Notes: generated by a model from the letters alone, not told the origin. A stretch of 64,000 bases of DNA from Lepidodermella squamata (GCA_047495785.1 JBLDXI010000038.1:248001-312000); one strand, 5' to 3'; positions 23,605 through 36,705 are shown, numbered from the stretch's first letter. Numbers and translations are program-made.

Positions 23605-25526
23605 ATGTTCTCAGACTCGCAGTTGTTATATGCTGAGTTTACTTCTGGCCGTGCAGATGGCGGGCGAAAAGATCGTTCGTCAAAATCGGCTCAGATCCAA
23701 ACGGACCCTTTTTTAGTGCGAGAAGGAGGAATTCAAACTGTTAGACGCAAAACAATCGAAGTCCAGACTGAAATATCGGCTTCTGTAAATGAGGAAGGTG
23801 GGGAGATGCAATACTACGATGGAGCGATAGATATGCCAAATGATGACCCAGCTTCAATAGCTGCATGTGTTCGAAGACTGGGACCTATAATGTTGGCCGA
23901 ATTGGAGGCAAACGCTAATTCTCCAGCGTTGAACTTGTTGTTGGGTAGCTGGGCAACTGCTCGAACTAGTCGCTCACATCGTCAAATCGAGTAAGCTTCC
24001 TGATTGAAGTCAACCCTATTTCTAACTTGGAATTAATTTCATGTTTTAGAGTTGACGCTTTCGGCTTTGCGATAGTCGAAGACAGTCAGAATCCTCAGCA
24101 GCAACAGCAGATCGTGCAACAGACCGAAGAAGGTTGTACATTACTGAGACGTGTTTTCGGGCCGGCAGATGGTGGCTCGTCGAGCGAATCAGGCTACCTA
24201 CCAGCCAGCTGCTTGACCTGGAGCCCGTCCGGCGCCACGCTCGCAGTCGGCTTCGGTCACATTCAACACGAATCGTGGTGTTCGCACGGCGCGGCTTCCG
24301 CTGTTTACATCTGGTCGCTCGAGTCATTCCGATCGAGCACAGCTAATTCTAACCAGTTGCTTCTCGGATCGAATGATAAACAGGGCATAAACTACCCGCC
24401 TATTCGAACGCTGAACCATTCTGCATGTGTGACTTCGCTGATGTTCCACCCCACCCAGGCTGGTTTGTTAGCTTCAGGCACTTTCACGGGGGACGTTGTT
24501 TGTTGGGACATCGCGCGGGATGAAGCTGCTGACCCAATGCTCGCTAGTACTTCGGGAACCTCTCTAGCTCAACCTGGATTGAATGTGCCGCATGCTGACT
24601 ACATTAGCGCACTTTCTTGGCTGCCGCTAAAAGCGCCCTCGTCCACCGTAAAATTTCTGGCCAGCGCTTGCGGGGATGGGTTAATTTGCACCTGGGCAGT
24701 CGATACCATTCGTCGTAATATCGCTCAATTGGCTGGTTACAAATTCCCAGCCGGTGTGTGTTGTCTGTCATTGAATCCGCATGACTCGACAGTTTTAGCT
24801 GCCGGACTCGCGAACGGTATCCTAGTGCTGTGGTCCGTCGTTTCATCGGCCTCTCAATCGCTTTACGCACTTGATTCAAGCCTCAGCACACCGTCCACTC
24901 CGGTCTACGCTGTCAGCGGTTCGAGGATATCGGCATCTTCCGGCCCAGTTTACAGTTGCGAGTGGTCTCCTGCCTGTCCTGGATTGCTGGCATGTGCTAC
25001 GTCTGATGGCACTGTTCTGCTGTACAGCCAGCGAGACCCGACTATGCCATGTCTGCGGTTGGAATCGTCGAACAGCGGGTCGTTGTTTTCGATTTGCTTC
25101 AGTCGCAATAGGCCACTGCTGATTTTAGCCGCTAGCCAATACGAAGGAGCAATAGCGTTCGACCTCGCTAGTAGTCGAGCCTCGTCGTCTCTCTTCCGCC
25201 TTCAATCCGGCGCGAATAGCCCTCCGTTGACGACTCTGTGCGCTGCCTTCAACCCAGGCGGTCGAACGTCAGCCCACTCGCTTATTGCTGTTGGCCGCGA
25301 GTCGGGTGCCGTCGAGCTATGGCGAGTTTCGATGAGCGACGAATTCGGTGAGGCAGACTCGGCCGCGGCTCTTCAAGCTCTAAGAGCGTTGGTCGCGGAA
25401 TCGCCGAATCAAAACGAGCAACATAAAAGTGGGAAGAAGAAGGATAAGCCGACCACCACGCTGGCCTCCTCAAACCAGGAGGCAGCTAAGAAAAAGAAGA
25501 AAAAGAAGGTGGAGCCAACTGAGTGA
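23605..25526 (+). CDS. DYNC2I2: Cytoplasmic dynein-2 intermediate chain 2 (WDR34)
   Basis: Subunit of the dynein-2 motor that drives retrograde intraflagellar transport in cilia. Exons 23605-23990 and 24050-25526 give 620 residues. The N-terminal region carries three candidate light-chain docking motifs (AQIQTDP, GGIQTVR, IEVQTEI), resembling TQT-type LC8 motifs. A WD-repeat propeller follows; clear blades include LTWSPSGATLAVGFG, LMFHPTQAGLLASGTFTGDV, WLPLK...LASACGDGLICTW, LSLNPHDSTVLAAGLANG, CEWSPACPGLLACATSDG and CAAFNPGG...LIAVGRESGAVELW. The C-terminus is a Lys-rich tail. An acceptor (ttcaattttag, ending 23595) lies 9 bp before the ATG. WDR60 and other WD proteins are less likely because the size and N-terminal motifs fit WDR34. 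Confidence 0.83.
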
Positions 25527-25667
25527 ATCTATTATACATTCTCATGCAACACTGTGTTAACCATTGTTAGTCTATTGATCTCAGTCACATCACGATCTCA
25601 TTGTGATAAATTCAAAATGTTGTATTGATCTATGTTTTTTTATTAGAAGATTTATATTTCTATTTAA

Positions 25668-28293
25668 ATGCCGGCGAGTCGTTCGGTGTACCGAACGCCT
25701 AACACGGAATCGGCCACCGACCCCCAGCTGACGCTCGAATGGACGGATAACAGCGGGTTGGCGATAGGAAATCACGACATGGGCATGTTCGATGCTCAAT
25801 CAGAAGTCGGCCTCATCTCACCGAAATCGCGAACAATTTTCAGCGGCTGCTGCAACTCACTCAGCCGTCTCAATTCCAACTGGCGAGTTTTCGCCCTCGT
25901 CTTAGTTGTCGTCGCTCTTTTCTTTTTCGGTTTCATTAGTGGCTACATGGCCCAAAGCTATGTTCACAGTCAATCTCGGCGCGACAGGTCGTTAATACCA
26001 GTCGGCGGTAGTGATATCGAAGGCTACGACGAACAGCCGAACGAACATTATTATTACAATTACACCTCCGAGATCAGGAAAGGCCTGTTCGATGCGATTG
26101 ATGTCAAGAAAATGGCGGCTGATCTAGAAAAACTGACTAGTTTCGGCCCACACCCATCTGGGTCGGAGAATATTGGAAAAGTGCGCAAGTACATTTTCGA
26201 TGAGTTGAACAAAGCTGACCCAAGTCAACGGATGAAAGCCCGGAAACACGATTCTAAGGTGTTGATGTCGTTTCCACAGTGCGGTAACGGGCAATCGACC
26301 ACGTTATACGAGTCGGGCAAGCCAGAACCGATTTGGTCGAGCAAGGATCATGAAAACGTGTACCTGGCCTATGCGCCTAATAAAACCGCTGAGGGACCAA
26401 TTGTGTACGCGAATTACGGTCGTGGGAAAGACTTTGAAGGCCTGAAACAAGCGAATGTCAGCCTGGCCGGGTCAATAGCTCTAATTCGCTATGGCCGCAT
26501 TCCAATCCACTCTAAAGTTCGCCACTCTATCGAGGCAGGCTGCATCGGTGTAATATTATACTCGGAATCACCGAAAGACAAGCAGAGTGACCCTTGGTAT
26601 GGCAAGGCGAGTGAAAAAGCGAAATTCGGCACTGTTCTATCGCCGGACGCCCTGCCATACGCTACAGCCTCGATTTTCCCATCAGAAGCGCAGAATTACA
26701 CTGAGGCCCTTCAGAAGAAAAATATTTTGCCCAATATTCCAGTTTTGACAATCAGTGAAGTTAAAGCAGCTGAATTGATCGCATCGCTGAATAATGAGAC
26801 TAAAAGCCCGGACTTTAAACCCGACCGAGCCTACGCGTTCGAGCCAGTTGCTGGTAAGGTGAAGTATGTCGGCCCAACTTCCAAGAAGTACAAAGTCGAA
26901 TCGTGTTCTACGGTGAAGTATGAAGAAATCAGCAACATTGTTGCGATCTTGCCTGGCTTCATCGAAACTGATCGCTTCGTTATTGTCGCGTCCCACCACG
27001 ACTCATGGGGACCGGGCGGCGTTGACCCCCATTCGGGCACTGCGCTAATGTTGGGTCTCGCTAGAGCAGCGGCGGCCAATCCGAAAATGCGACCCCGGCG
27101 GTCTATCATGTTTGTCAGTTTCGATGGCGAGCAAATGGGCCTTCTGGGATCGAGTGAATTCGTTAAACGCCTTGAAACACAGTTCGGCGCAGGAACAGCT
27201 GTCGGTGCTATCTGCCTTAACGGTGTTTTACGTGGTCAGTACATACCTTACGTCCGATCTGATCCGATGATGCGTGACTTGTTCCTGGATTCGGCCGAGC
27301 CTGTGTCCACCGGAGACGAATCGTTGTATGACCTGTGGCTGAAGCGCTCTGACAAACAGGTTGACGGCCGGCCTCATGTCGGGCAGCTTGATGCCTCATC
27401 CGACCACGCCATGTTGTCGTTTTTCGGCGGAATACCCACTGCGGCCGTTCAGTTTTACTACGACTTCGCTGGTCGTTACAACATAACGGCATACCCTGCC
27501 TACCACACATCAATCGACGATTTCAACTACGTGAAAACGGCAGTCGACCCTGGGTGGAAGGCTTTGACGATGGTTGCCCAGATGACTGGAGACGCCATGA
27601 TGCGTCTGGCCGATTCGGTTATGCTTCCCTTGAACTGCAAACCAGTAATCGAATACATCGAATCTTCGATGCAGGATTTGACGAAGAAGCTCGACGGCAA
27701 AACTTGGGTTAACTCTGGCCTTGTCGATCTCAACAAATTGAAGAAACGGCAATCTGACTTCCAAGGCGCCTGCCAAAAGCTGCTCGATAAAGACTCGCAG
27801 CTGATACGCATAAATGATTCTCTTGTATCGAAATTACGCAATAGATCGTGGCACTACGCTGATGTCCGAGAACGCAACGATGCGCTGGTTGTTTTGCTTC
27901 AAGCATTCGTTCAACAGCCGATTTCGTACGCCTCCCAGATTCTTGATGGTGAAATGTTGGAACCAGTGTAAGTAGATATTTCTGGATAACTTACTGTTAT
28001 TTTGTATGATCTCTCGATTTTATAGGCAAAGAAAAGGCTCGCACTCGTCGCCTTATTTCCGCCACGTTCTCTTTCCGCCATCAATGAGCCTCGACCCGTA
28101 CAGACCCGCGTCGTTTTTCGCGCTTTCTCCGGCTGTTGAAGCTCTTGGTAAAACGAAGTCGGCTACAAAGATTCAGGCGGCGAGCGAGGCGCTGGTTGCT
28201 CAAGAATTCCAGCGTCTTGTCGACGGTGTGCAGCATGCGACTGACATTTTGATGCGTTCTGTTGAACTGCGCCAGACCAAACAAGACCTTTGA
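25668..28293 (+). CDS. M28B (NAALADase/transferrin-receptor family) type II membrane protein, probably catalytically inactive
   Basis: Exons 25668-27967 and 28026-28293 give 855 residues. A cytoplasmic N-terminus (about 65 residues) is followed by one membrane span (FALVLVVVALFFFGFISGYM), a PA domain (GPIVYANYGRGKDF...AGCIGVILYSE), the M28-like domain and a C-terminal helical dimerisation domain. Against glutamate carboxypeptidase II, zinc ligands His443, Asp453 and His613 are kept (SHHDSW, GGVDPHSG, YPAYHT). The ligand Glu425 is replaced by Gln489 (FDGEQMG; the general base Glu488 remains), and the ligand Asp453 of GCPII is replaced by Asn518 (CLNGVLRG). Losing two of five metal-site residues predicts a non-peptidase, as in transferrin receptors. 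The acceptor tttttattag, ending 25646, precedes the ATG. The gap from the DYNC2I2 stop is 141 bp. Confidence 0.88.
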
Positions 28294-31200
28294 ACAATCC
28301 CATCCGTTGCTAACAATTCAATTCTTGGAAACGTGGAACTAAGCGATATAGTTTTATATTAATCTTACTCTCAGTCAGCACAGCTGTGCGTGTTCTCTTC
28401 CTCGAGATCTTTCACTCGTAAAAAAATTGCGTCTTATTAATGAGGAAGGTTGCTTGAATTTGTGTCTGTTGTTGCCGTTTTCTTTTGCCGTTGTGATTTA
28501 TACGCCTGTGGATTACGGTTCGATTCGCGTTGTGGTGTGCCAACAAGCTTGGCCTAAATCAATCAAACAAGAGACTACTAACTCCCGTGTGACTCCTCAA
28601 TGGCTGCTAAGCACTTCTAGTTTTCCAGTCTCACCTGATTGTCCCGGTCTATTCAACTTCTGAGGCACAATTAACTGTAACCCTTTCAATCGCTGAAGTT
28701 TTCGTAAAATGCGTCCTAATCTCACGTGTTTTCATTGATCAATTTCACCTATATGGAATCTGGAGTGTATCAAAACGTGTATTTTCCTGGATCTGAATTA
28801 ATCCCATCAAATATTATAGTCGATATTTTGTATTCTTTAACGCATTGTTGCGTGTGGCTACATTCCTAGCCCTTGGCGTTGGCTGAAAAATATAACTAAT
28901 ATTAAAAAATGATGGATATAATTAATATGTTTATGTTTAATTTTGGTTTCATGTTGACAAAACAGTTTGGGGAAAGTTGAAGCAATAAAATCTCTTTTTA
29001 CTGAAGATATTCGTGTTTTAAAAATGATTGTCTGGTGTTTTTCGTCACAATTCTTGCATGGTGAAGTCAAGAAAATCAGGTTGCGCACCTTACGACCATG
29101 AGCCGGTTAAAACCTGAAAGCCTCTTCGTTTTGCCCCAGAGGATGGAGTGGTCAAATTTATCACTTGCGAGAGACATTATCATCCCTTCAAACCATGGCC
29201 AGGACAGATTAATCAGGTCACCTCAGATGGGATGTTCGGCTGAACGAAGCTTAGTAAGGCACAGAAAACGATAAAGCGAATTGCCCATGCGAGTGGCGAG
29301 AATGGGCCCAGAAATTTGCTTCTCGTTCCAGGCTCTTTTCGTTAGTAATTTGCGTACTTCGTGCGAGCAATGGCTTGATATTCTAGTGCGGTCGCGCTGA
29401 CCGATGGCGACGATGATGCGATCAATCAGTGGCCGGCGCGCGGCGAGTGTGTTTTTATTTTTCAACGGCGCGGATGAGCTCGCACGCGCGACGCAAACAA
29501 CAAAAAAGACGCAAGTGGAGTCTTTTTGTTTTTATTACATTTTCACGCAATATGTTATTGCATTTTTATATTAATAATAAGACACACCCGAAGCGGACAA
29601 CGCCGAAAGCACGGCGCTTTGTACCATCGGATAAGAAGGCCGTGTTTTTGAATTAAATGTACTCTCGGCCTCGCGGGTAATCGGCACGCCTCGTGACGCC
29701 TGATTCGGCGTATTTTTTGCTCCTCGCCAGGCGCCAACACCGTTATTACAGCTCTTCACGAACCATTACAGTCGATGATGATGATAAATAATAAATAAAA
29801 CACGGCGGCAATGACTGCGCGCCTGGCGCCTCGCGACTCGTGACACGAGAATTGAGCTAATAAAAATAAGCGCAGTAATGACGACTCACAGTGCGACGTG
29901 GCATCAGAGCGAATGGCGAAAAAGTTTTTGCGCTGCCGTCTTAAATACGTCACTTGAATCATTGTCGTGGCTGACGGGCGCGTCGCTCGAGACACGCGTT
30001 TTTGAAACACGCCTTTTCGCGGTGTATAATGATGCTGATACTCCTTTATGATTATTTTCATTACTACTTATTTGTCAATGTTCAGCCAAGTGCGCATTAC
30101 TTAATTAAAACCCGTTTCTTTCTCCAGGTGTCGAGCTTTGATGCTCAGCGATTGTGATAGCCACCTTAATAAATCTGCCCGCAGGTAAAAAAGCACTGTT
30201 CGCGAAACACAAAGCGCATCCGATGCGCTTACTTTTCCATCATCGACCCATGGTCACTACGTGTCACTGCGGTGAGCCAACAATATATGTACTCCTATTT
30301 CATCTCTGCGCGATGAAGTGCGAAAAAATATGCGCGCACGCGCGGTGATAATATTTTTGTGTAATATTATTTTAAAGATTATATCGTTTAAGCTGGCCAT
30401 TTAAATAATAATAATAATAGTAATAGTAATATTCACGCGCGCCACAGATATTACATCGATATGGCGAATGAAATACGAGATTAGAGTGCCAATTTTGCAC
30501 ATTTTCGCCGTCTGTCGCACGGGTGCGCCACGGGCCCCTTTTTTGCCGTCGACTTCAGTCACGCACGCGGTCAATTTCACGCGCAGCAATTTACAGGCCG
30601 TCGCCTTTCGATCACATCTCCCTGAGCGCATCATCATCATATCGCCGACCACAATTTCGCGCACATTGTGATCATCTGCTTTCACAACATGGCTATAGCA
30701 GAAAAGTCGCAGATGTTTTTGTTGTCTTTTACAGCTTTCACGCGCAAAATTATTGTTATTATCTGTAGCTATTAGATTTACATCTCGGCGCGTGTTTGTG
30801 TTTATCTGACGTGTTTTTCCTGTCGATGATTGATTTTGTTTGCCGATTATCGCACCAGTGCGTACGGTTTTGTCTCTTCAAGTCACACGCGCATCGCTGT
30901 CTTTTTTTCATCCCTTACTTCATCCTGCGCTTTTATTAGCCAATGATATCGGCTCAGCATTGCTACTTAAAAACAAAATATCGTTTTGACCACATAATTT
31001 AATAATATCGTTAAATTAGCGCGGGGCAAGATTTACATTCGAGGCGCCGCGCAAAATTGTTATCCCGTTAAAATAAGAGGTAAATAATATAGACTTCAAA
31101 AACATCATATTCAGTACATCGTGCTGGCGATTTTTGCAATTTTTCACGCCATGTAGGTCATACTAAAAATCGGAAATTTGAGTTGATTGCCTTTTTTCAT

Positions 31201-34200
31201 ACGACTCACCGGAAGTTTTACTTGGCGCACGAGAGCCAACTTTACATACCTCGTTGCTGATGCGATATTGATATGCATCGCCAACAAAAATTACAAGTAC
31301 CTAGCTCGATCTAGATATTATGCGTCGTGGAGCTATATTATAAGCATCATACAAGGTTTCCAATTGCTCTTATAACATCGATAATAGCGCGAGAGGAAGC
31401 TGCGTCGATGAACACAAACAACGGGTTTTTTTACCCGTATGAGCAAGTAATTGAGACGTTGCATATGCTATGGTTATTTTGCGCGATACGTTCTAGGTGC
31501 TCCACTTCGTGATCGCGAGTTCATTTCCAATCGCAGTATGGAAATTCACGGCATTTTTAATACACTACTTATACAAGACAACGCAAGTATCGAAAATTGG
31601 CTGCGAATACCTGCTGCGCGCCAGTATACCCGTATTTTAGCTCGGATCGAGCGCGATCTATTTTCTCGCCCGTGTTGTGTACCAACAAAAACATGCGCGC
31701 TATATGAAAGAAAGGCGATAACAGTAATAATATTTTGATATCTAAGTGATTTTTGCTTATTTGCATCGATAAACACGATCGAGCGCAGCAAGATGAGCAG
31801 CAAATGTGTCGTAAATAACAACACGATATCTGTATCGCGAAATTAAGGTAGTAGACAACAAGCGCGAATCGATGCGGCTAAGAGGCTAACATGCCGGGGT
31901 TCGAATGGCAGCCGAACATCCGGCGTTAAAACATATTTTTATGTTGTACAACCGGTGCGCGAAATAGCGAAAGTAAGCGCACTTATTAGCCGATCGCCAG
32001 CGATCAAATAATGTGTTTTGACGATTTTTATGATTATTGTTGCCGTATTGTTTTATGCTTGCGCGTCTGCGATCAGCGCTCATTGTATCATCATCATCAT
32101 CGCCGTCATTAAATATTATCGTTTTTGCATCGTGCCAACGCTCCTCGATCAAGCGTCGATGGGCATGTTAACAAGAGCGCCAAAATAGTATATGCCGGTA
32201 ATGAAATCAACACGTTGAGAAGTAGCCTAACTGCTATTCAACGCGAGTTAAGGCAGCTGATTGTAAATTTCCTTTCTTTAGTTGCCAATATTATTATTGT
32301 ACGCTATTAAAATAGCCATAAATTTTCTGCAGAAATCTCCTTTACGACATGCTGGCAATCAATTACGTGCATTAGGACTGACCGTTGAAATAATCATAGT
32401 TTATTTGCTCTCTGGTCCTATTTATTGTTGGCCGAAGACTGAAGACTCCCCCACTTCCCAGTTTAATTTCATGCTCATTTTTGCCTCAACTTCAGTTACA
32501 GCCGATGACTCATTAGCAATGCAATTATAGCCAATATGCGCCGTTTACCTATGGCTTGCTTTTCAATAGCTCATCTGATGTTTACTTATCCTCGAAAAAA
32601 ACGACTGGGCTGGTTTTAAAAATGTAGCGCTCTTATCATATATACATACCCATCTATAGCCTGCACTATTCACGTTCGAATTCTTCCATGCTCCTCCCCA
32701 ATATCGATTTCTTTATTCTCAACGGTTCCAAGCTAAAAGTTAGATTCCAGCGCCATAAAAGTTACTAAATAGGTATGCCTATGAGTCCTCTTATAGGCAA
32801 GGCAGAAAAGATCTTTAGCTCGTTTTTTTCCGGAAATGTAAATGTTTCGTGTGCATTTTTTCAGCGCTAATTGGCGAACTCGTTAATCCATGCACTGGCG
32901 AAGTCTAGCCAGATTTTTCAATGCTGATAATAGTGTTGACTAAAAGCGTTCCTAAGCGAACGCCTGTCCACATCAATTCGTGTAAATCTGCGCACATAGC
33001 CTTAAACATTCAGTCGCGTAGTAATCCGGATGTCATCATTTTGCTGAGCCAACTCTACGAATAATACTAAATAATAATAATATAAGCAGCAGCATAGCAA
33101 TGTCCGCATCTTATATCGAGGTAGCCTGAGACGATGAACAGCGGCTAAATCAGCGGCTACAACTGAGCGCCGAGATGGCCATAATTTGCGCGCATTGTGC
33201 ACGTCAAAATCCGCACGACGCCATGCTTCGACATTGATTATTGCCATCATTACTTCTTACTTACTTACTTACTTACTTTTATTAGGCAGGGCCTGTGAAG
33301 GCAGCGCAGAGGCTCGGGGGCCTCGCGTGCGATTGCTAGAAGCAGGTGTCGCTGCGGATCGCGTTTTCTCCCGCATCCCGAGCGCGCATTCGATTCGATT
33401 AGCGTCCCGAAAATTGGCTTCTCGCCGGCGAGAACAAGTGGCCAGTGGCGATTCTGAGCCGGGCCGGCAACCGACGGTGCAATGTCATGGCTCATTATTA
33501 TTTATTTTACACTTCGTTATTGCTCCACGGGGCATTGTGTGAAAATATGGCTCATATCATTATAATATTACTTGTGTATTTTTCTATTTTTCAATTTCAC
33601 CATAATTATCTCCTTATTCTTTTCCATCGGTGTCATCCCAGTTTCCTCGGCGAACTATTTCATTGTCTCGCCGCAAAAATGATGGGGCAATGTTGATGCA
33701 ATAGTGCGCGCGAGACGGCGGCAACAAAAACATATCATAGCAAAAATGATAATAACACAAATTGAGCTCTAAAAGTAGTCGTAATGAGGCGAGCGTGCGC
33801 GCAACTCCCTTGATTCGGGTGCGCCAATCGATATCGATGCGTAAAACATGGCGCTGGAGTGTCACTTGGGCGCGTGACACGGCGCGGTAGGCGCGAAAAC
33901 GGCGCAAACGGCTCTAACATTTTATGGGTAGGCACGGTCGGGCCAAATTTCATTAGTTCGATCGAGAGGCGCATGCGCGCTTGTTTAGACGCCGCGCCGC
34001 CGTTCGATTATTGTCTCACCCACTACTCTACTTTTCTGTACGCGTCGGCGCGTAATGCCGCCGCAGCTCCTCCACTTTGCCACTTTATTATCAGTTTTGT
34101 TGACCGATGCCAGGCGCGTCTTTTATCGGCGCAACGGCTCGGAAATCACAACAAGTGGCATTGTTTACCGCCAACTCAACTTTTTCTCTCAATTCTCACT

Positions 34201-34434
34201 GTTATTTATAGAAGCCGAAATATTTATTACTTTATCGATAATCGTCTCAATCATCGGCCACCTTCAAGCGCCGCCGCCGTCATGAAAAGTGGTGGCACTT
34301 TTCGCCTGAGTGGCTAGCTGTGCCGGAAATTAGAAAAACCACGTTACAACCGTGCCTAATTACTTCTGTCGGCCGTTGTAAACGTGGACGCTAAGGTCTG
34401 GTTCGAAGTACCTCATCATTTTAACAGAAAAAAC
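28294..34434. other. About 6.1 kb without a recognisable gene
   Basis: All frames here are short and their conceptual products look like chance. The sequence alternates AT-rich and CpG/GCGC-rich patches, notably 29.8-30.6 kb and 33.1-34.3 kb. It includes a TTAC/CTTA microsatellite at about 33254-33278. The position, upstream of a gene for a secreted protein, suggests an extended regulatory region or non-coding first exons, but nothing in the sequence proves it. No known microRNA seed-plus-hairpin, tRNA or snRNA was recognised. Confidence 0.5.
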
Positions 34435-36705
34435 ATGCATTATTATCACCGTCTGCTGCCTTCCAAGCAACTTTTGTTCGATGGTCTTCGCTGCTTTTAC
34501 GCCATTTTACTGCTATTCAGCGATGTTGCTAATGCTCAGTTGATGAACAAGCAATACAACATCGAACTGCCGATCAGCGGCGACGAACAGCCCAAAGTCG
34601 TCGATTTGACACGCGCAATAGTCAGCGGCTACGACGGAGCCAGGGTCGATTACGACGACCTGAGCGGGTTAGTTCATTACTTGATCAACGTATCGATGCT
34701 TCGAACAGCTTTTAGCCAACGTTTAGGTGGAATTCAAAGCTCTGATTTTTTAATTATGTGAGCTTTTATTGCGGGTATACATTCCTGTGAAAAATAGGAA
34801 AATTCAAGAGATTCCTTAGCTTCCTGGAGTTAATCGAAACCCAGGTCCCGTTTCACTCCTATGTTTGGGAAGTTAGACTCCCAACTTCAATGTCTTACAA
34901 TTATGAAGGAACTACTCTTCAACGCCTTTTTTACAATTTCAGTGTAATCGATCGTCTAACTTTGAACGTCACATCAGCAACACACGCTATTATACCTCCT
35001 AAAAGGCTAACCAAAGGTCGCCATGGCGAACCTATATCGAGCCTCTGCGGGCTTCCAGCAACAGGTTTGTGTGGAATTTTTAAATAAAGAAAAAATAATG
35101 GAAATAACAACGTTCGCTATTTCAGTTTTCTTCACATCGGACACTTTGGAAATGTCTGACATCAGGGCGTACGAGAAGGCTACCGGCCATCAGATACCGT
35201 CACGTGGCGCCATTGTTGTAATTTTCCCGGCTGCCGGCAACGCCAATACTCCCTTTTCGAGTTTGAAAATGCAACCAACCCAGCGCAGTAGCGCGACAGC
35301 TACTCAGGCCTCTGGGCAGGCGGCGTCGATCGCTGCCACCGGTGTTATCCAAACCATGACAATGATGCGTTCTAGAGACGTCGTGTCCCGCGACGTAGCC
35401 AAGTACCTCACGGTTGATCGCAACATCAGCGTGCTGGCGACAAACGCGCACTACCTTGACCACGTGTCGAAGCACTCGAACACCCTCGAACGGCTCTTCC
35501 TAAGCCACCATGTTATTGTCATACGAAACGTAGCCACGCCAGGCGTTAGTGCGTCGAAATGGCTGCAAAACTCTGTCAGCTACGGCAACAACCTAAACGC
35601 CTTCGTTTTCGTTTACGAGCCGACCTTTCAGTCGCCAGTCTCGTCTGTCCGCGGGACCCAGCAAAAGGCGCTAAATTCAGGCTCGCCAGCATCTGCGACA
35701 ATTCTACCACAGGGTGGTAGATTAGCACTTGCCGGGCTTGTTTTAAGTGCACCTCGGCGCAAATTAGCCTGCCTATCGCTATCAAGTTTGAATGCCCGTG
35801 CATTGGATGCACGAACTTATCGGCCGATTCAAACTGGATTTGCGACGGAAGTTGAAGTCTCGCTTCAACTGCGTTCTCCCGGCCACACATATTTGTCGAC
35901 GCCAAGTTCCCATCAGTTTTTAACTGCTTCGATACCGGACGAGCTCAAGTTCGGAACTTGTTCGAAAATGCCGATTCTGGTCACTCGAGGCGTATCTTCT
36001 GTAGTGAGCGTTTCCAATTTAATCGCCTGGGAAAACGAGCGAAGGAAGGGCGTGACAGGCGATGGCGATGGCAGCTGGATAATAGACGACATGACAATTT
36101 TGTTCCAAGTCATCAGCGTTGGCGAAGAGCCACCCATTACGGAGAATGGCGTATCGCCAACTAAGCTTTTCATCGAGCCTGAGGTGTTCACGTGGCTTCG
36201 CCGTTCGCGGAACGTCCGTGTCTTCGGCTTCGACCACCAGCTCGATGCAGTTCTGGGGAATAAACACGAAATCGAAAGCGTTCTCGGGCAGCTCGACGAC
36301 ACTGTGACAATCTACAACGTATTTAACCTGCAGAACATCCGGACAGCTCGGACTTTCACCTACAGCGGCATTCGAAATAAGCGGTCGAATGGGACGACCT
36401 CGCAGCCAGTCGGCGGAAATTCCGGCTGTAACCAGTTCCAGTGCGCTTTCGTTAGTTTGCGCTTGTGGCCAGCCTCGCTGGCTCCTGTACAGCTTTTCGC
36501 TGTCTCCGACGTGGGCACCCAGCGCTCGCTGGCCAACGCTGAGGGTAATGCCGCGTCTATGCGCTCGGCAGCTAGTCGCGCCAACAGCCAAACGTCATCC
36601 GCCGCCGCCCTATCAGCAATGCCAACTGCGGCATGCGTAACCTTAGCGTTGTGGACGGCCTATTTCTACTCGGCTGGGCTTCACTTGCCTTCTTCTCCGT
36701 CCTAA
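34435..36705 (+). CDS. Unrecognised secreted or GPI-anchored protein
   Basis: Three exons, 34435-34757, 34820-35064 and 35126-36705, join to 715 residues; the second acceptor could instead be 34811. The ATG follows an acceptor-like ttttaacag by 6 bp and opens a signal peptide (CFYAILLLFSDVANA). The body has several N-glycosylation sequons (NVS, NFS, NVT, NGT) and blocks rich in beta-type sequence such as FHSYVWEVRLPTSM, SVIDRLTLNVTSATHAIIPP, ATEVEVSLQLRSPGH and WIIDDMTILFQVISVGEEPP. The C-terminus (TAACVTLALWTAYFYSAGL) is hydrophobic and fits a GPI signal or a terminal membrane span. I do not recognise the family. The exon joins, glycosylation sites and signal peptide make it a real gene. Confidence 0.75.

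Noticed and set aside
25668-28293. Active NAALADase/glutamate carboxypeptidase
   Set aside because: Overall architecture fits, but two metal-site residues are substituted, so the catalytic label was not used.
31890-31925. tRNA-like T-loop (ggggttcgaat)
   Set aside because: No acceptor stem, D-arm or anticodon arm can be folded around it at the right distance.
33186-34317. Two plus-strand frames of about 120 and 150 codons in CpG-rich sequence
   Set aside because: Products look random, lack codon bias and splice partners, and open frames are expected in GC-rich sequence.
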